From the NCBI GenBank assembly GCA_030248215.1, contig JASANG010001697.1, forward strand, positions 17,335-81,334: 64,000 nucleotides of DNA, given 5' to 3'. Below the pieces are notes generated by a model that did not search any database, was not told the origin of the DNA, and saw nothing but the letters and a program-made list of their open reading frames with translations. The translations under genes and the position numbers were made by a program. Below are positions 48,387-59,490 of this stretch, piece after piece (position 1 is the first letter of the stretch; each line of letters opens with the position of its first letter). This DNA is from Enoplolaimus lenunculus (taxonomy: Eukaryota; Nematoda; Enoplea; Enoplida; Thoracostomopsidae).

Positions 48387-49991
48387 ATGGCCGATTTCCG
48401 AGGCTACAACAACCCTGAGAACGGCGGTGAGGATGGCTTCAGTGAAGAAAGCCAATCCGGACGCCGTGCCGAGGTTTTCGGCGATGACCCCGTCCCAGAA
48501 TACTCCCTGAACCCCTACTACGGTCCCCCAGCCCCCCGCGACACCACACGCCCCGCCCTCCGACTATCCGCCCTCCCCGGCACCGCGCAGGTCCTCAGCC
48601 TGCTATTTGTTGGCTTGGCGTTCCAAACGCCACTTGGCGCGGCCTGGTGCGTCATCCAGGTCCTCGGCGCGGCGTGGCATTATATTCGCCACGACCCGAC
48701 TGCAACCGCCAGCTGGATGATGGCGACCGCGTCGGATTGCCGGGACTATGTCTGTATAGGCATCCCGCCTCCCGGCGATACGCTCCATCGTCTTGGACGT
48801 GAGACGATGTTAGAGCCGCTTGTGTACGCTCTGACGTATTACAAGTTCGCCGCTCCGGGGATGCGGGAACATCTCCGCGGGATCTCAGAGTATCAGGTCC
48901 TTTACTGCGACCCCTGGGATCCCGTACTCGGCACCGGCGAGGACGTAGACGGGGTCCAGAACACTCTGGAACTCGTTACACAATACAACAACATCGCCGG
49001 CCGCGCCATTGAGGACCTCGCGCGGCACTACGATCATGGCAGCCAGTACTGTCGGCGCCACATCATAGTCGGCGACGAGTCAGCCTACCCGTTGTGGGCT
49101 GAGTACTACGGCGACCCGGATGTCGCTGTAATCGCGTTCCGCGGCGCCGACGTACCGACCTTGTGCCGGATCGCGCGTCTGGTAGCCACCCCCCTGGTAT
49201 TCCGCATCACGATCTGCGGTGGCTACCACTCCGTCTTCGCGTGGACCGGGCGCACCTCCAACCCGCGGGACGACGGCGCATACTACCACGAGCAGTCGGG
49301 GTCAGTCAACAGTCGGTACTTCGAAGAACTTATCACCGATCAACTGAACCCTGGCACCGTGGCGTACTCAGTGTATGCGCACGTCTCGGAGCTCGCCTCC
49401 GAACTTCAAGATAGCCCGCGGGTCACCCTCCTGCCCCCGATGCCCCTCAGCGAGCTGTCCTGCACCGCCCGCGCCGTGCTCGAAGGTTACCTGGCAATGG
49501 TGGAGTTCTACTCACATGGAGCTCCCTACTTCTACCATTGCAGCCTGGATTACCTCTTCGACGGCGTCCCCGACAGCGAGCTCGCTGAGCGCTATCTGCA
49601 CACTGGGGGACCGCTGCCACTACCGCAGCTGGTCAAGAAGATGCGGCCAACACTCGACCTGCCTTTCAGGCGAGACCTGTGCGTGCGGCAGCTCCCCTTG
49701 GCCTCCCCGCTGCCCAACCAGCCCGCCCTTCCCAGCAACATTCCTTTGGCCCCCGGACAACTCACACAGTCCGAGCGGGTGGAAGAACATTTGCGGCGAA
49801 TGGCGGAAGAAGCTGGGCCGCCGCGCGAGGGTGATCGAGAGGATCCGGTGGAAATCCCACCTGAAGATCCGGTAGTCATCACCCCCGTGCAGAGAGCAAG
49901 ATGGAGGCGCGAGTTGGGGTTACGCCGATTAAGGGCGTGGAACGCTGAACTTATGGCGATGTACAATCGTTTTGGCTCCCGGGAAACTTAA
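48387..49991 (+). CDS. Long conserved frame of the giant LTR element, unknown function (copy A, 534 codons)
   Basis: The longest frame in the window, intact-looking, GC-rich and flanked by AT-richer non-coding DNA. The ATG has G at -3 and G at +4. The protein has an acidic Gly/Tyr-rich N terminus (1-50), a hydrophobic stretch (63-97) that may be a buried helix or membrane-associated segment, and conserved blocks CIGIPPP (about 123), GRETMLEPLVYALTY (about 137), APGMREHLRGIS (about 156), YCDPWDP (about 173), then DVAVIAF, RITICG and TGGPLPLP. The last roughly 90 residues are proline-rich and then charged (EDPVEIPPEDPVV, followed by a basic RARWRRELGLRRLRAW helix). Comparison with 6017-7345 shows mostly third-position differences, which argues for selection on the protein. 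There is no zinc knuckle, polymerase, integrase, protease or signal peptide. I do not recognise the family; a structural or accessory protein of the element is possible. Confidence 0.85.
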   Translation: MADFRGYNNPENGGEDGFSEESQSGRRAEVFGDDPVPEYSLNPYYGPPAPRDTTRPALRLSALPGTAQVLSLLFVGLAFQTPLGAAWCVIQVLGAAWHYIRHDPTATASWMMATASDCRDYVCIGIPPPGDTLHRLGRETMLEPLVYALTYYKFAAPGMREHLRGISEYQVLYCDPWDPVLGTGEDVDGVQNTLELVTQYNNIAGRAIEDLARHYDHGSQYCRRHIIVGDESAYPLWAEYYGDPDVAVIAFRGADVPTLCRIARLVATPLVFRITICGGYHSVFAWTGRTSNPRDDGAYYHEQSGSVNSRYFEELITDQLNPGTVAYSVYAHVSELASELQDSPRVTLLPPMPLSELSCTARAVLEGYLAMVEFYSHGAPYFYHCSLDYLFDGVPDSELAERYLHTGGPLPLPQLVKKMRPTLDLPFRRDLCVRQLPLASPLPNQPALPSNIPLAPGQLTQSERVEEHLRRMAEEAGPPREGDREDPVEIPPEDPVVITPVQRARWRRELGLRRLRAWNAELMAMYNRFGSRET

Positions 49992-50920
49992 CTGTCTCCT
50001 GCCTTACGGCAACTGGAGGTATCTATGGGCCGAGATACCCCCGGTTGGGAAGCCACACGTTCGCTAGACGCGCTGACACTGTAGGACCACCCATAAACTT
50101 TCGGCCCCAGATAATTAGGTTATAGATAACGAACGTTGCGCTTAGCACGCCGTAAAGAGTTCCAACGCTGCATCTCCCTTTCCCTTAGAGCTAGGCTCGA
50201 GTCTAGCAACAGTGTCAGTGCATTGGACTTGACTCACGCAACACAGGCGCAGGGACGTACCGTTCAGGAGATAAGGGTTGACACAAACTGCCAAATCTAA
50301 AAATCTGAGAGAAGGAGAGGGACATTGCTTAGGGACACTGCTTAGGGGAGCGTTGCTTTTATGAGCTACATACGCATAGCAAACAAGCTAAGGCACAGAG
50401 ATGTTTCTAATGTGTTAGAAGCGCAAACCCGGACGGAACGCACCCCTGTAACCCAGCTTAAATTTGTATCAAATGTGACATTTTACAGACTGCGATAGGA
50501 CGCTATTGGAAGCTGGGTGCAGCCTGTGTTGGTGCAATACTTATTTTACCGGATGCGACGTTTAGCACAATGGGGCAGATTTATAGTAGGCCGGGCTATA
50601 GAAAACTCGCTGCTTTTGAACTAGGTAAACCCATTACATTTTCTAAAATAAGGAACAACCGCTCATTGCCATCGCCGGATTATTGGCACCTATAATGAAG
50701 TTCCATGTGCGTATATATTTTTGTTGTCGTTGTTGCTCAATTACTCTCGCCTAATACTCGTGTAGCATTTCGGATATATATGCCTTGCTGTTTTGTGATT
50801 GGCGGATTCGCGTGGGAGAAATTTAATTTGGCGTGTAGGCATAAACCTAGGATAATTAGGAAACACACTAGCCATAAACCCACAAGGGATAAGGGCTAAC
50901 ACGAAAAATCCAAATTAAAA

Positions 50921-50930
50921 TTCTATGAGG
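50921..50930 (+). promoter_or_regulatory. Short purine-rich tract before the 3' LTR of A
   Basis: CAAATTAAAATTCTATGAGG precedes the LTR. Copy B has CAAATTAAAATTCCAAGAGG. The conserved position and ending GAGG suggest the plus-strand primer site, although it is a weak polypurine tract. Confidence 0.4.
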
Positions 50931-53199
50931 TGTCAGGGACATCATTTCCATACAACTTGGCACGGTTTGATTGAGTTATGGGCAGTTGCCCAGGATCATG
51001 TAACGGTTTGCGCCCGCAGGAATATCGGAACTGTAATTGGCATTTTTTGTATAACTATTATTTTTATTGTCATTGTTACTACATTATTATTATGTTTGTT
51101 GCTACTATTAATTCCTTCTTCAAGCGCATTCTGTTGTTGCGTTTTTTTATGTATGTATGCACACATATACGTGTATGGTTAAGCACTCTAGTTTTGTTGG
51201 CGGTACGCCTTTAAGCGTAATTCTGGAGTGCCATCCTTTTTCTGTTTCCTACCTGGCCTCCCCTGCGGATCTGGAACGCCCTGACTAGACAGTGCATGAC
51301 TAGACCTTTATGTGGTTAGAAATAGACAGTGCATGACTAGACTTTTATGTGCTTAGAAACACACGGCGGGGGCGAACTCGCAAAATTTTAAGCAGTAATA
51401 GATTTTTCGTGTTAATGCTAGCGTGTAACCAAAGTACTCATAAGGGAGGTCATTGGGGTACGTACGCTCAATTTTGTTATTAGGGTTGCACAGCCGCTAG
51501 CATGCAGAAATTTCACTCAACATGAGGCACTCTCAATCAACATGTCCTGGTTCTGCTAATACGATGATGCTCTATTTTAATATATATTCTTTTCTGTTTC
51601 TGTTGTTTTGTTTGTTGTGTTGCCGTGCCCACATGTATGCATATGTGTTAACTAATTTCTTTTTGTACGGGCAGCTGTCTAAGGTATAAATTTTCGTTCA
51701 AGATTGGTTGAGGCTTTAATTCTGCCCATGGAAAACTGTGACATACCCCTGAAATACTCTCGCGTCTTCTTTCCCCCTCCTTGCTGTGACTCTATTCCGG
51801 ACCTCCTAAAATTTGACTAGTTTGGCTTAATTGCACATTGTGATGACTAGGGATTTGCGTGATTAGAACGGTAATTGCACAACGCAGAAATTTTTACCGG
51901 TAGTCATAGATGCATATATATACCTATGAATTCAGAGATAGTGAGAAAAGGGGATGACCGAAATGGGGTTTGGTACGGCGTTGCTCGGAATGGAATGCGA
52001 CAATGAAATCACGACCCAAATCTAGGCAATTAGGAATTTCGGAGGGACTGGTCGAGCTTTAATGCCAACTAAACTTAATCCCTTTCTCAAAACCGAATTT
52101 TGCCCCTATGCTTACCGGAAACCTGACTAGAGTTAGTAGATTGCACTAAAACGACTACATGTATGAAATTGCACATTGCACACTGTGTTTGTACAGCACG
52201 AGTGACGTTAAAGCACGCAATAGGGGTTGAAGTCCAAAAATAAAAGGATTTGTAAGGCTCGAACGGCCAGTAATAACCAGAGGGAGTTGTTTCATTTGTC
52301 AGGTCATCCCTAACCGCTCCTAGTATATCTGCACGTACACACGCCTGCCTCCGACTCTTACCCCGTGCCGGGAAATATTAAATGCATATATACAAAACAG
52401 CAGGCAGGAAATTGCAAACTAGTGCAGAAACTCAGCTGTGGAGGTAAGGAGGGGGATGGGTTTTTAGCTTACCCCTCCCCAAGGCTATTCACAGCGGGTA
52501 TGCTCAAACGCAAACTAGGTCACTTTGCCAGAGCCCCCTTCCACTCTCGGCATCGTTTTAGTAGCCCACGAATTGTCAAATGCTTTCGGTGCGTTTCGAG
52601 ACCCCTAAGCTGAATGTTGTGTGGGCGGTCAATTTCAAAGCACACAAATCAGAAGCAAATGCAGAAACTCACCGTTAAACTTGACAAGAGAGCTTAGCTC
52701 AAGACGGAGGAGACGCCGTATGCGTCGTGAGGGGAAGAAAGACAAGGGTTTTTGAGGGTTGTTTTGAAATTTCAAATTTTCAAATTTTAAGTTAAGCAAC
52801 GCCTCGCTTCAGCCTAAGGGAGGTAGGCAGTTTAGGATTGGGGGGGGTAGTTGTGTTTTTGGTTTCAGGATACGCAAAGGGAGCATTAGGAACTTGTGCT
52901 TGCGAGGGCTTAGTGGGACTATTAGGAAGGAAGTCGAGTAGAGAGGCGGTTTATTGTTTTAGGAAGGCTGAGTTTTAGGGCGAGTGAATTGTTGTTTTCA
53001 AAACTCAGGTGCGGAGTTGGCGCTTTAGGGTTTGGCACGCCGGGTTGGCCGAGTAAGCCGTCCCGGCTGCCGTTTTAGGTCGGAAACCAGGATCTTGTGA
53101 AAATTTTGAATTTCTTGACACTCAAATTTTGAAATTTCTTTTCATTTTTGGGCTTCCTGGGATTCTAAATTTAGTACCGATTGTCTTGGCCTCCTGTTC

Positions 53200-54570
53200 T
53201 GGCCGAGAAAACCACTCCGAACCTGTACAGTGAACGAATATTCGAAATTAGGGTAAATGTAGGTTATGAGTATTGGTCGCGAGTTGGGTCTTTATTAAAT
53301 TTTGACTGTCATTTCACAGAATATAGCATGTAAACTGGCATTAGGCGATTTCCCCGCACTGTGCCGACTAAGAAAATCGCCCCGACTATAGCCCGCAATG
53401 CGGTAGTCAAAAGTTATAGACATTTTTTTAAACTTCGAGATTTTGTGCGTGTGTGTCCGGAGGCCCGGCTCCGAAAAATGCAATTTTCACTTTTCCGGAA
53501 TCGGATGTTAAAATTAGTACCATTCGACTCAGCTCGCTGAGCTGATCAAGAAAACCACCCCGAACCTTATCCGGAAACCAATAGTTCGAAAGTTATGGGC
53601 CCCTGAAGTTTTCGGGGTTTAACGTGTACACGCTTTACGGATCCCGAATCCAAAAACGCGATTTTCGCTTTTCCGGGATCGGGTGCTAAATTTGGTTTCA
53701 ATCGATTCAGCTCGTCGAGCTGGTTAAGAAAACCACCCCAAACCCTGTTCGCAAACCAGTACTTAAGGAGCAAAACAAAAAACCCAACAAAAACAAACAC
53801 TTATGGTCAATCAACGATTTCAAAGATTTTGTGTTTGTACACTTTTACGGATCGGATCCTGAAAAACGCGATTTCCACTTTTTCACGATCCACCCTAAAC
53901 ATGGGTACCGTTCGATTCCGCGCATCGCGCTGAATAAGAAAACCACCCCAAACAGGGTCCGCAAATCAAAACTTAAAAAGTTACGATCATTTGGAAAATC
54001 TTTTATAATTTACGTGTACACACAAATTACGGATCCGGTCCTGAAAACGCGATTTCAACTTTTTCGAGCTACAGGGTTAGAAATTGGTATCATTCGATTC
54101 GGCCTGACGAGTAGAGCAAGAAAACCACCCCGAACATTGCCCGCAAACCCATAGTTAAAAGTTATGGCTAATTGAAAATTTCGAATTTTGCGTGCACACG
54201 CTTTACGAATACGGCTCCGAAAAATGCAATTTCCACTTTTTCGGACTACATTGTAAAATTTGGTACCATTTGGTTCCCCGCAGTCTGCTGAGTAAGAAAA
54301 CTACCCCGAACAGTGTTCGCAAACGAATACGTTAAAAGTTATTGTTCGCCGAAAGTTCTTAAAAATCGCATGTATTTGCACCGCAGGACGGGTCTCCTAA
54401 AATGCGATTTTCACCTCCCCAGGACCTAACGTTAGAAATGGTACCGTTCGATTCCTCTCGTTGCCCTGATTCGGAAAACCACCTCTAACATAGTCCGCAA
54501 GTGGATATTTAAGAAGTTGTAGTCGGTTGAAATCTTTGAATTTTCTGTCGTTCTTTAAAACACGATTTTC
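53200..54570 (+). repeat. U3 array of units of about 178 bp, 3' LTR of A
   Basis: Unit starts lie near 53408, 53588, 53780, 53980, 54157, 54334 and 54510. A CAAAA-rich insert (about 53770-53800) lengthens one unit. There is at least one more unit than in the 5' LTR, so unit number has changed since insertion. Confidence 0.75.
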
Positions 54571-55295
54571 ACCCATTCTGGACTATGGCGCCAGCATTCG
54601 TGTTTAGCTATCAACTGACTTCGGTGGTTATTAAGGGTGCCTAATCTTAGGGTCCTGATCTCGGTGTAAAAAAACAAATACTGGGGTGCTTTTTTTGTGT
54701 TGCTTGTTTTAATCCTTTTAAATTTTTTTTTCTTTTTTTTTTTCCCCTCCTTTCTTTTTATGTGTGTTCTCCCTCCCCCGCGGCCTTCCCCTCCCGCGCG
54801 GGGAGAAAAAAAGGAAAAAATTAGTTAAGTATAGCTACCGAAAATCAGACAGTCTACGTGTAACAATTTAGGATGTTCGGGACTCTACGTATGTATGTAT
54901 GTTTGCGTACAATTTTTGGGTCCTTTCTTTAGTATTGTTACGGTCAAGTCCTGTATAATAGTTTTTACTGCCTTCCGTTGCCGTGTTATTGTTTTAGTGG
55001 TCATTGTACTCCCCTATTTCGCACACCCGTTTCGTAAAATGTAGTTTTTCGAGAAAGGTGTAAGATTTTAATTCACAGACTCTGTGAGGCGAAAGCACAA
55101 TATACTAAGGGTAGGCCCTACAACAAAGGCTGCACGTGGTCATCATGCTTCATAGGGGGTACGAGTAAACCTTGACAAAGCTATTTTCTGGCCCTGGCAC
55201 CATGTGAACTTCCGCGCCCAAACCTTGGATGGGTGTAAACCTCGTTAGCCCCCTCATAACTCTTTGGTTGTTGACTTCGCGTTAAAATTCTCCGG

Positions 55296-55470
55296 CCAAT
55301 CACAGGCTTCTGAAAATTTATCAAATGGTCGCGTCGCATTGGTTAATTTATGCTCCGAGATTCTAACCAATAGAATGGACGTACGGTGTCTGTTTCTGGG
55401 GCGCGCTGATTGGTCGAAATTTGGGCCTCGCGCAGTATATAAGGACGCTGCACAGGCTGGACATTCAGTT
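55296..55470 (+). promoter_or_regulatory. Core promoter of 3' LTR of A with phased CCAAT boxes
   Basis: CCAAT/ATTGG pentamers start at 55296, 55338, 55367 and 55409 (spacing 42, 29, 42). TATATAAGG starts at 55436. The ATTCAGTT initiator A is at 55467, 31 nt downstream. Confidence 0.8.
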
Positions 55471-55690
55471 CAGTTTTAAAATTTTCGGTTTTTGCTCGCG
55501 TGCTCGAGCCGCGACAGCAAACCGATCTCTCGGCACACGGAGGCGACTTAGTGTGCACGAGAGTTTCGGGGCGCTGAAGCAAGGGGGGGTTATGCGCGTT
55601 CCGCGCAGGGGCAAGAATTTTAAGGGGGGCCCAGTTGGAATTTTTCCAGTTTTCACGAAGGGGGTGTGGGAAAATTTTATCTGAAACTTT

Positions 55691-55715
55691 GCCTGGCGTT
55701 GGCGACAACGCAGGT
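55691..55715 (+). promoter_or_regulatory. Leader hairpin with GCGA tetraloop (3' LTR of A)
   Basis: Same stem-loop as in the other LTRs, about 225 nt after the start site. Confidence 0.65.
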
Positions 55716-56717
55716 GCAAGGGTTTTGTACAAACCTTTTGGGGAGGGAAATCTTAAACCAGTAAACCTGCAAGGTGACGTAGTTTATGCTGAGAATTTAA
55801 AGACAACCAGCACACTAAAGGATTGTAAATAACATTCGCAGGTTGATTGTCAGATTGACAGGGAAGCCAACACAGCCTAATGCTAAGCATTTAGGAAATG
55901 TCAGACAAAAGAGCTAAGACCCTGTCGCTCAGAAAATTTCAGTGTACCCTGTGATTTAGGGCGATTCTAGCCAGGCCCCAGGAAACTAAGCATTGATACT
56001 TGGTCACCCGTTTGACAATCTAACTGCTGAGTGTGCAGCCTGTGAAAAGTCTCGCTTAAGTTTAGGGAAAGTGCAGTGCCATCGGAAACAGACACAGTGT
56101 TAAGGAGTATACCTAAACAGTAAATCTACCAAGAAACCTCTTGAGTTGTGAACATGCATATAGCGGAATTTTCGTGGTGCACCCCCACCCTCGTAAGACC
56201 TTACGGTAAACGTGCAGCCTTTCTGAAACACACTAGTGTGATGATGGTGAATTTGACCGGAGTGTCCATACAATGAGTGGAAGTCATAAGCACCGGCTTA
56301 AGCGAATCTTGAGTCTAAGTTGGAGGTAAACTGCGCCCGCCTGAAAGGTTGGAAATGGACCAGCCAAATTCACCATCGTCGGACATAAGACATAACGTAA
56401 AGTACACACCGTAATCTAACGCTATGGCAGTTAGCGATAAGGTGCTCGCCATAGAGCATAGCAACCCAGGCACCGGTAAATTTCTAAAATCATTTGCTAT
56501 ACGCACTCGGGGGTTCGTTAGAGCTTAGAGCATAGGAAGGCTTAGGCGTATGACGATGTCGGGATTTTGTGACTCTCAAAACCTGATGTCACGCCGGGGG
56601 ACCGTCATCCTCTAGGCAAGTAGCTTACTTTGGCAGATCCACGGCCTCGAACACCCGTGAGAGTATCATCTCGGATTCGTCCGCAGGGATACTCGTTGAT
56701 CGTACCCGTAACAATAT

Positions 56718-58252
56718 GACGTAAAAATCGACTTTTCACCAAATCAGACTAATTCGAAAAATTGATTTGTTGGCTTGGAAGTTCAAACTAAATATTAGTG
56801 CCATTTGCAAGTGTTACTACTATTGTCGGCGTTCTATAAAGGTGTCTAAAATGTTTACACCTATAAAGTCACAAAGTTCCGTTTAATCATAACAAATAAC
56901 AATAATTCACCGACAATTGACGCAATAAAACACAACCAGTTTAGCAATTAGGTCTAATTATCTTTAAGCTGAAATGCTTGTTATAGCCATAACAGAATTT
57001 TAAGAAATAAATTAACGAAATGCGTCAATTCCAGCCCAAATACCTTGTCTTGTTTTCATCGTTGCTCCAAATCCAATTAAGTTGCGTGTTATAAACACGT
57101 AAGATGCGCTGAATTGTACTACGAACTTTCATTTCACGATAGAATTTCGGCAGTGTCACAAATACTCGGAATCAATTAAAAGAGCAACGCGATTGACATT
57201 TGTAAGGGTGTCGTAAATTTTGAGTGTGTTCTGAGTGATTTGAATTGGCCTCGTTCAAGTTTTTGTCAATATTGCTCAGTTTTTTAGTGGATATGAGTTA
57301 TAGGCCGTCTGAATTCGTTTTAACTCTTCACACGGAAAACATAAATCTCAAAATTATACCTGGAATGTCCCACATGCGTATTTTGGGCAGCGTTTCAGCA
57401 GGTTTGTATTCCATATGTAAATATTCCTCGATACTTCTTAGTGAAAATTTCTGCAGATAGAAAATTGTTGTTTACTAATTATTTTTGTTGTTATTCTATA
57501 AAACGAAGCGTGTTTGCTTTATGCGTATATTTTAGCATAAATGTAATTTGTGTATTGTCTTAGGAAAGCATCGATTTTCGACGCGTATTTTTCTCTGCGG
57601 ATTATGTTCCCGGGGTCCATCGTCAGAAATTGTTTGTGTCAAAATGGTAAGGTCCCTAACTTACAATTTTTCCCACAGAAAATTTTTTTGTAAAAACCAA
57701 TCTTTCCCGCAGAGTTTTTTGTGATAAAAATGGTAAGGTCACTATTTTACAATTTTCCGCCCATACAAAACTGTTTGGTGATAAAATGATAAGGTCCTTA
57801 CAAGTTTTGCGTTTCATAACATTTGCCAGCCGGCCTACCATGTTGAAAATTTTTGGATCCGCCTCTGCCATGCGCTGTACAAAGGTCTGCCAACGGATTG
57901 CTAGTATTCATTATTACCAGCTGTAAACAGACCTGATTTTACATATGTTTTTGCTATAACAAGTGACATACAAAAGCTGGAGTTACTGCTGATTCAAGGA
58001 TGCTGAACGATAAAACTAACAGTTGACGTGTGGCTTAAAACAGCGAAAACAACATTTTATAAGCAGCATGAAAATGATCAGGTCGTGGCTATCTGTATCC
58101 TACTTATTCTATATTCTGACCGAATAGCTCACTTTACTGGACATCTGACTTAAATACTTCTTCATTATTTGACTCATTCAATGTGTTGTTTAATCTAGTC
58201 TAGTCATTATTCCTTAGTTGATACTACTATATGTGTGTGCACGTGTGTATAC
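56718..58252. other. AT-rich non-element DNA right of copy A
   Basis: No gene recognised. Between about 57640 and 57830 there are three spaced copies of a TGGTAAGGTC-type motif, with a related GTAAGGTAGGGACC at about 58730. An inverted pair, GGATCCGCCTCTG (57856) and CAGAGGCGGATT (58637), suggests the ends of a decayed DNA transposon around 57.6-58.8 kb. The boundary with the next element is unclear. Confidence 0.35.
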
Positions 58253-59490
58253 TGGTGATGGGCATCGGATATTTTTTATATCCGGATATGCGGCAATTCT
58301 TGCCGGATATTTGTTCGGATATACCCGGATATCCGGATATCCGAAATTAAATTTTCAGATATCCGAACCGCGATTTTGCGTTTTTTGGGTGTCAACAGTG
58401 CTGGGTATTTTTTGGAAGATTGCTACTGACTAAAAAATACTTGCGTAGGCCACGTAAAATTGAGATGATTTGGTTTGTCTCCGTCTGACTAAAATCACTA
58501 CAATAAAGATGCCATCGAATGTCACCTTTCTTTCGACAGTCGTTTTACGTTCCAAGAAGAAATAACCACATTGAAATTTTCTCACGCTAAATCGCACAAA
58601 CATCAGCCCATTTTACTTTTAGTGCTGCCCCGCTTTCAGAGGCGGATTCAAAAGATCCGACGGGAAGCGGTCTGGTAAATGTTTTGAAACGTAATTTTTC
58701 ACCAAAAAACTTTGTGAGAGGGGAAAATGTAAGGTAGGGACCTTATCACGTTATTACAAAAAAATTCTGACGGGGAGGGCGTACGCATCCCATCTCCTCT
58801 GTATCCCATATAGTACCCTCTTTCTCACTAGACCGAAATAGAGTACGCCAGGCTTAACTTTTAAACTTATGTTTTATTTTAGGTTAGGCTTTTTGGTAAC
58901 TTGTTAAATTTCTAGAAATAATATTGGTCCAAATCTTCAGGACCCCTTTCAAGTCTTAATATATCCTAAGATATATAATGCCAATTTGGATCCTCATAAC
59001 GTCCCCTGCTGATTTCAATTAAATGTTAAATTTATTTCAAACTCAAACAACAAAACATTCCAACAGTATAAACTACTTTTCCTACACAAGGTCCACCACA
59101 GGACCGAGATAATTTCAATATCCAACAAGATTTAAGAAAAGGAGTATATAATTCTAAAATCATAATGAATTATAAAACCTTTTCTGGCAGCAACTATGAT
59201 TGGGAAAAAACCAAAATCAAACAGCTCTAAATAGTACAAACAATATACGTCAAAAAACCTAATCTACTCACAAAAAATGTCAAGAATTTAGTAAAATACT
59301 GCTACTGAGGTTGTATACAGAGTTTCTTTTCGTCAGTACAGCTACTTTAGTGATGAAACAATACATATTGTTCCAAAAAAATTTGTTACACAATAGCATT
59401 TCGTAAATCCGGCGGATATCCGGATAAATATTACATTTCGTATACATATCCGGATATTTTTCATATCCGGAAATCCGGTGCCCATCGCTA
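58253..59490. mobile_element. DNA transposon-like element with ATCCGGATAT ends
   Basis: The left end TGGTGATGGGCATCGG and the right end CCGGTGCCCATCGCTA form an inverted pair. Multiple ATCCGGATAT-type subterminal palindromes (58270-58380, 59405-59475) are typical of hAT-like ends. About 1.24 kb, with no transposase frame and no target duplication seen. Confidence 0.6.

Larger units (their letters stand above)
40424..50930 (+). mobile_element. Internal region of copy A
   Basis: About 10.5 kb. The start (40424-40460) matches the start of the B internal region. 40580-43200 and 44060-44460 match B zones 17300-14900 and 14070-13700 in inverted order, as expected for opposite orientation. 45120-46000 is AT-rich with AATTGTACCATA repeats and may be a nested insertion. 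46080-47200 has two related stretches around AACACTTGTGA (46108, 46995). The (CAA)n leader and long frame occupy 48030-49991. The tail 49992-50930 matches B 4767-6000. There is no recognisable gag-pol. Confidence 0.7.
34399..56713 (+). mobile_element. Giant LTR retroelement copy A, both LTRs present
   Basis: This is about 22.3 kb. The 5' LTR is 34399-40423, the internal region 40424-50930 and the 3' LTR 50931-56713. Both LTRs start TGTCAGGGAC and end CCCGTAACA. The 4-bp target duplication ATAT is present on both sides (34395-34398, 56714-56717). The LTRs differ clearly (roughly 10% or more by eye), so this copy is much older than B. The internal region contains one long intact-looking frame and otherwise appears non-coding and broken. 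Known giant LTR elements such as Ogre in plants and Burro in planarians encode gag-pol. No such genes are visible here, so it resembles a large non-autonomous derivative with an extra gene. Confidence 0.85.
50931..56713 (+). repeat. 3' LTR of copy A
   Basis: About 5.8 kb with the same order as the 5' LTR: U3 with ATT-rich tract (51035-51110) and GACTAGA motifs (51284-51345); shared block 52735-53070; 178-bp units (about 53200-54570); a T- and C-rich homopolymer stretch (54710-54800); promoter (55296-55470); hairpin (55691-55715); second dyad (55876-55895); and terminal block ending GTAACA at 56713. It is followed by ATAT. It is diverged from the 5' LTR, indicating an old insertion. Confidence 0.85.

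Noticed and set aside
48387-49991. SGNH/GDSL-type hydrolase for the conserved protein
   Set aside because: A GDES tetrad (IIVGDESA) in copy A recalls a GDS motif, but copy B has SDES and no conserved DxxH follows, so the assignment has no support.
48387-49991. Envelope protein for the conserved frame
   Set aside because: The position fits, but there is no signal peptide, no C-terminal membrane anchor, no furin-like site and no cysteine pattern typical of retroelement envelopes.
1-56713. Interpreting the opposite-strand similarity as one giant inverted repeat or Polinton-type element
   Set aside because: Similarity comes from separate copies (B minus, A plus, C plus), each with its own LTR edges, and A has its own target duplication. 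There are no terminal inverted repeats or capsid-like genes.
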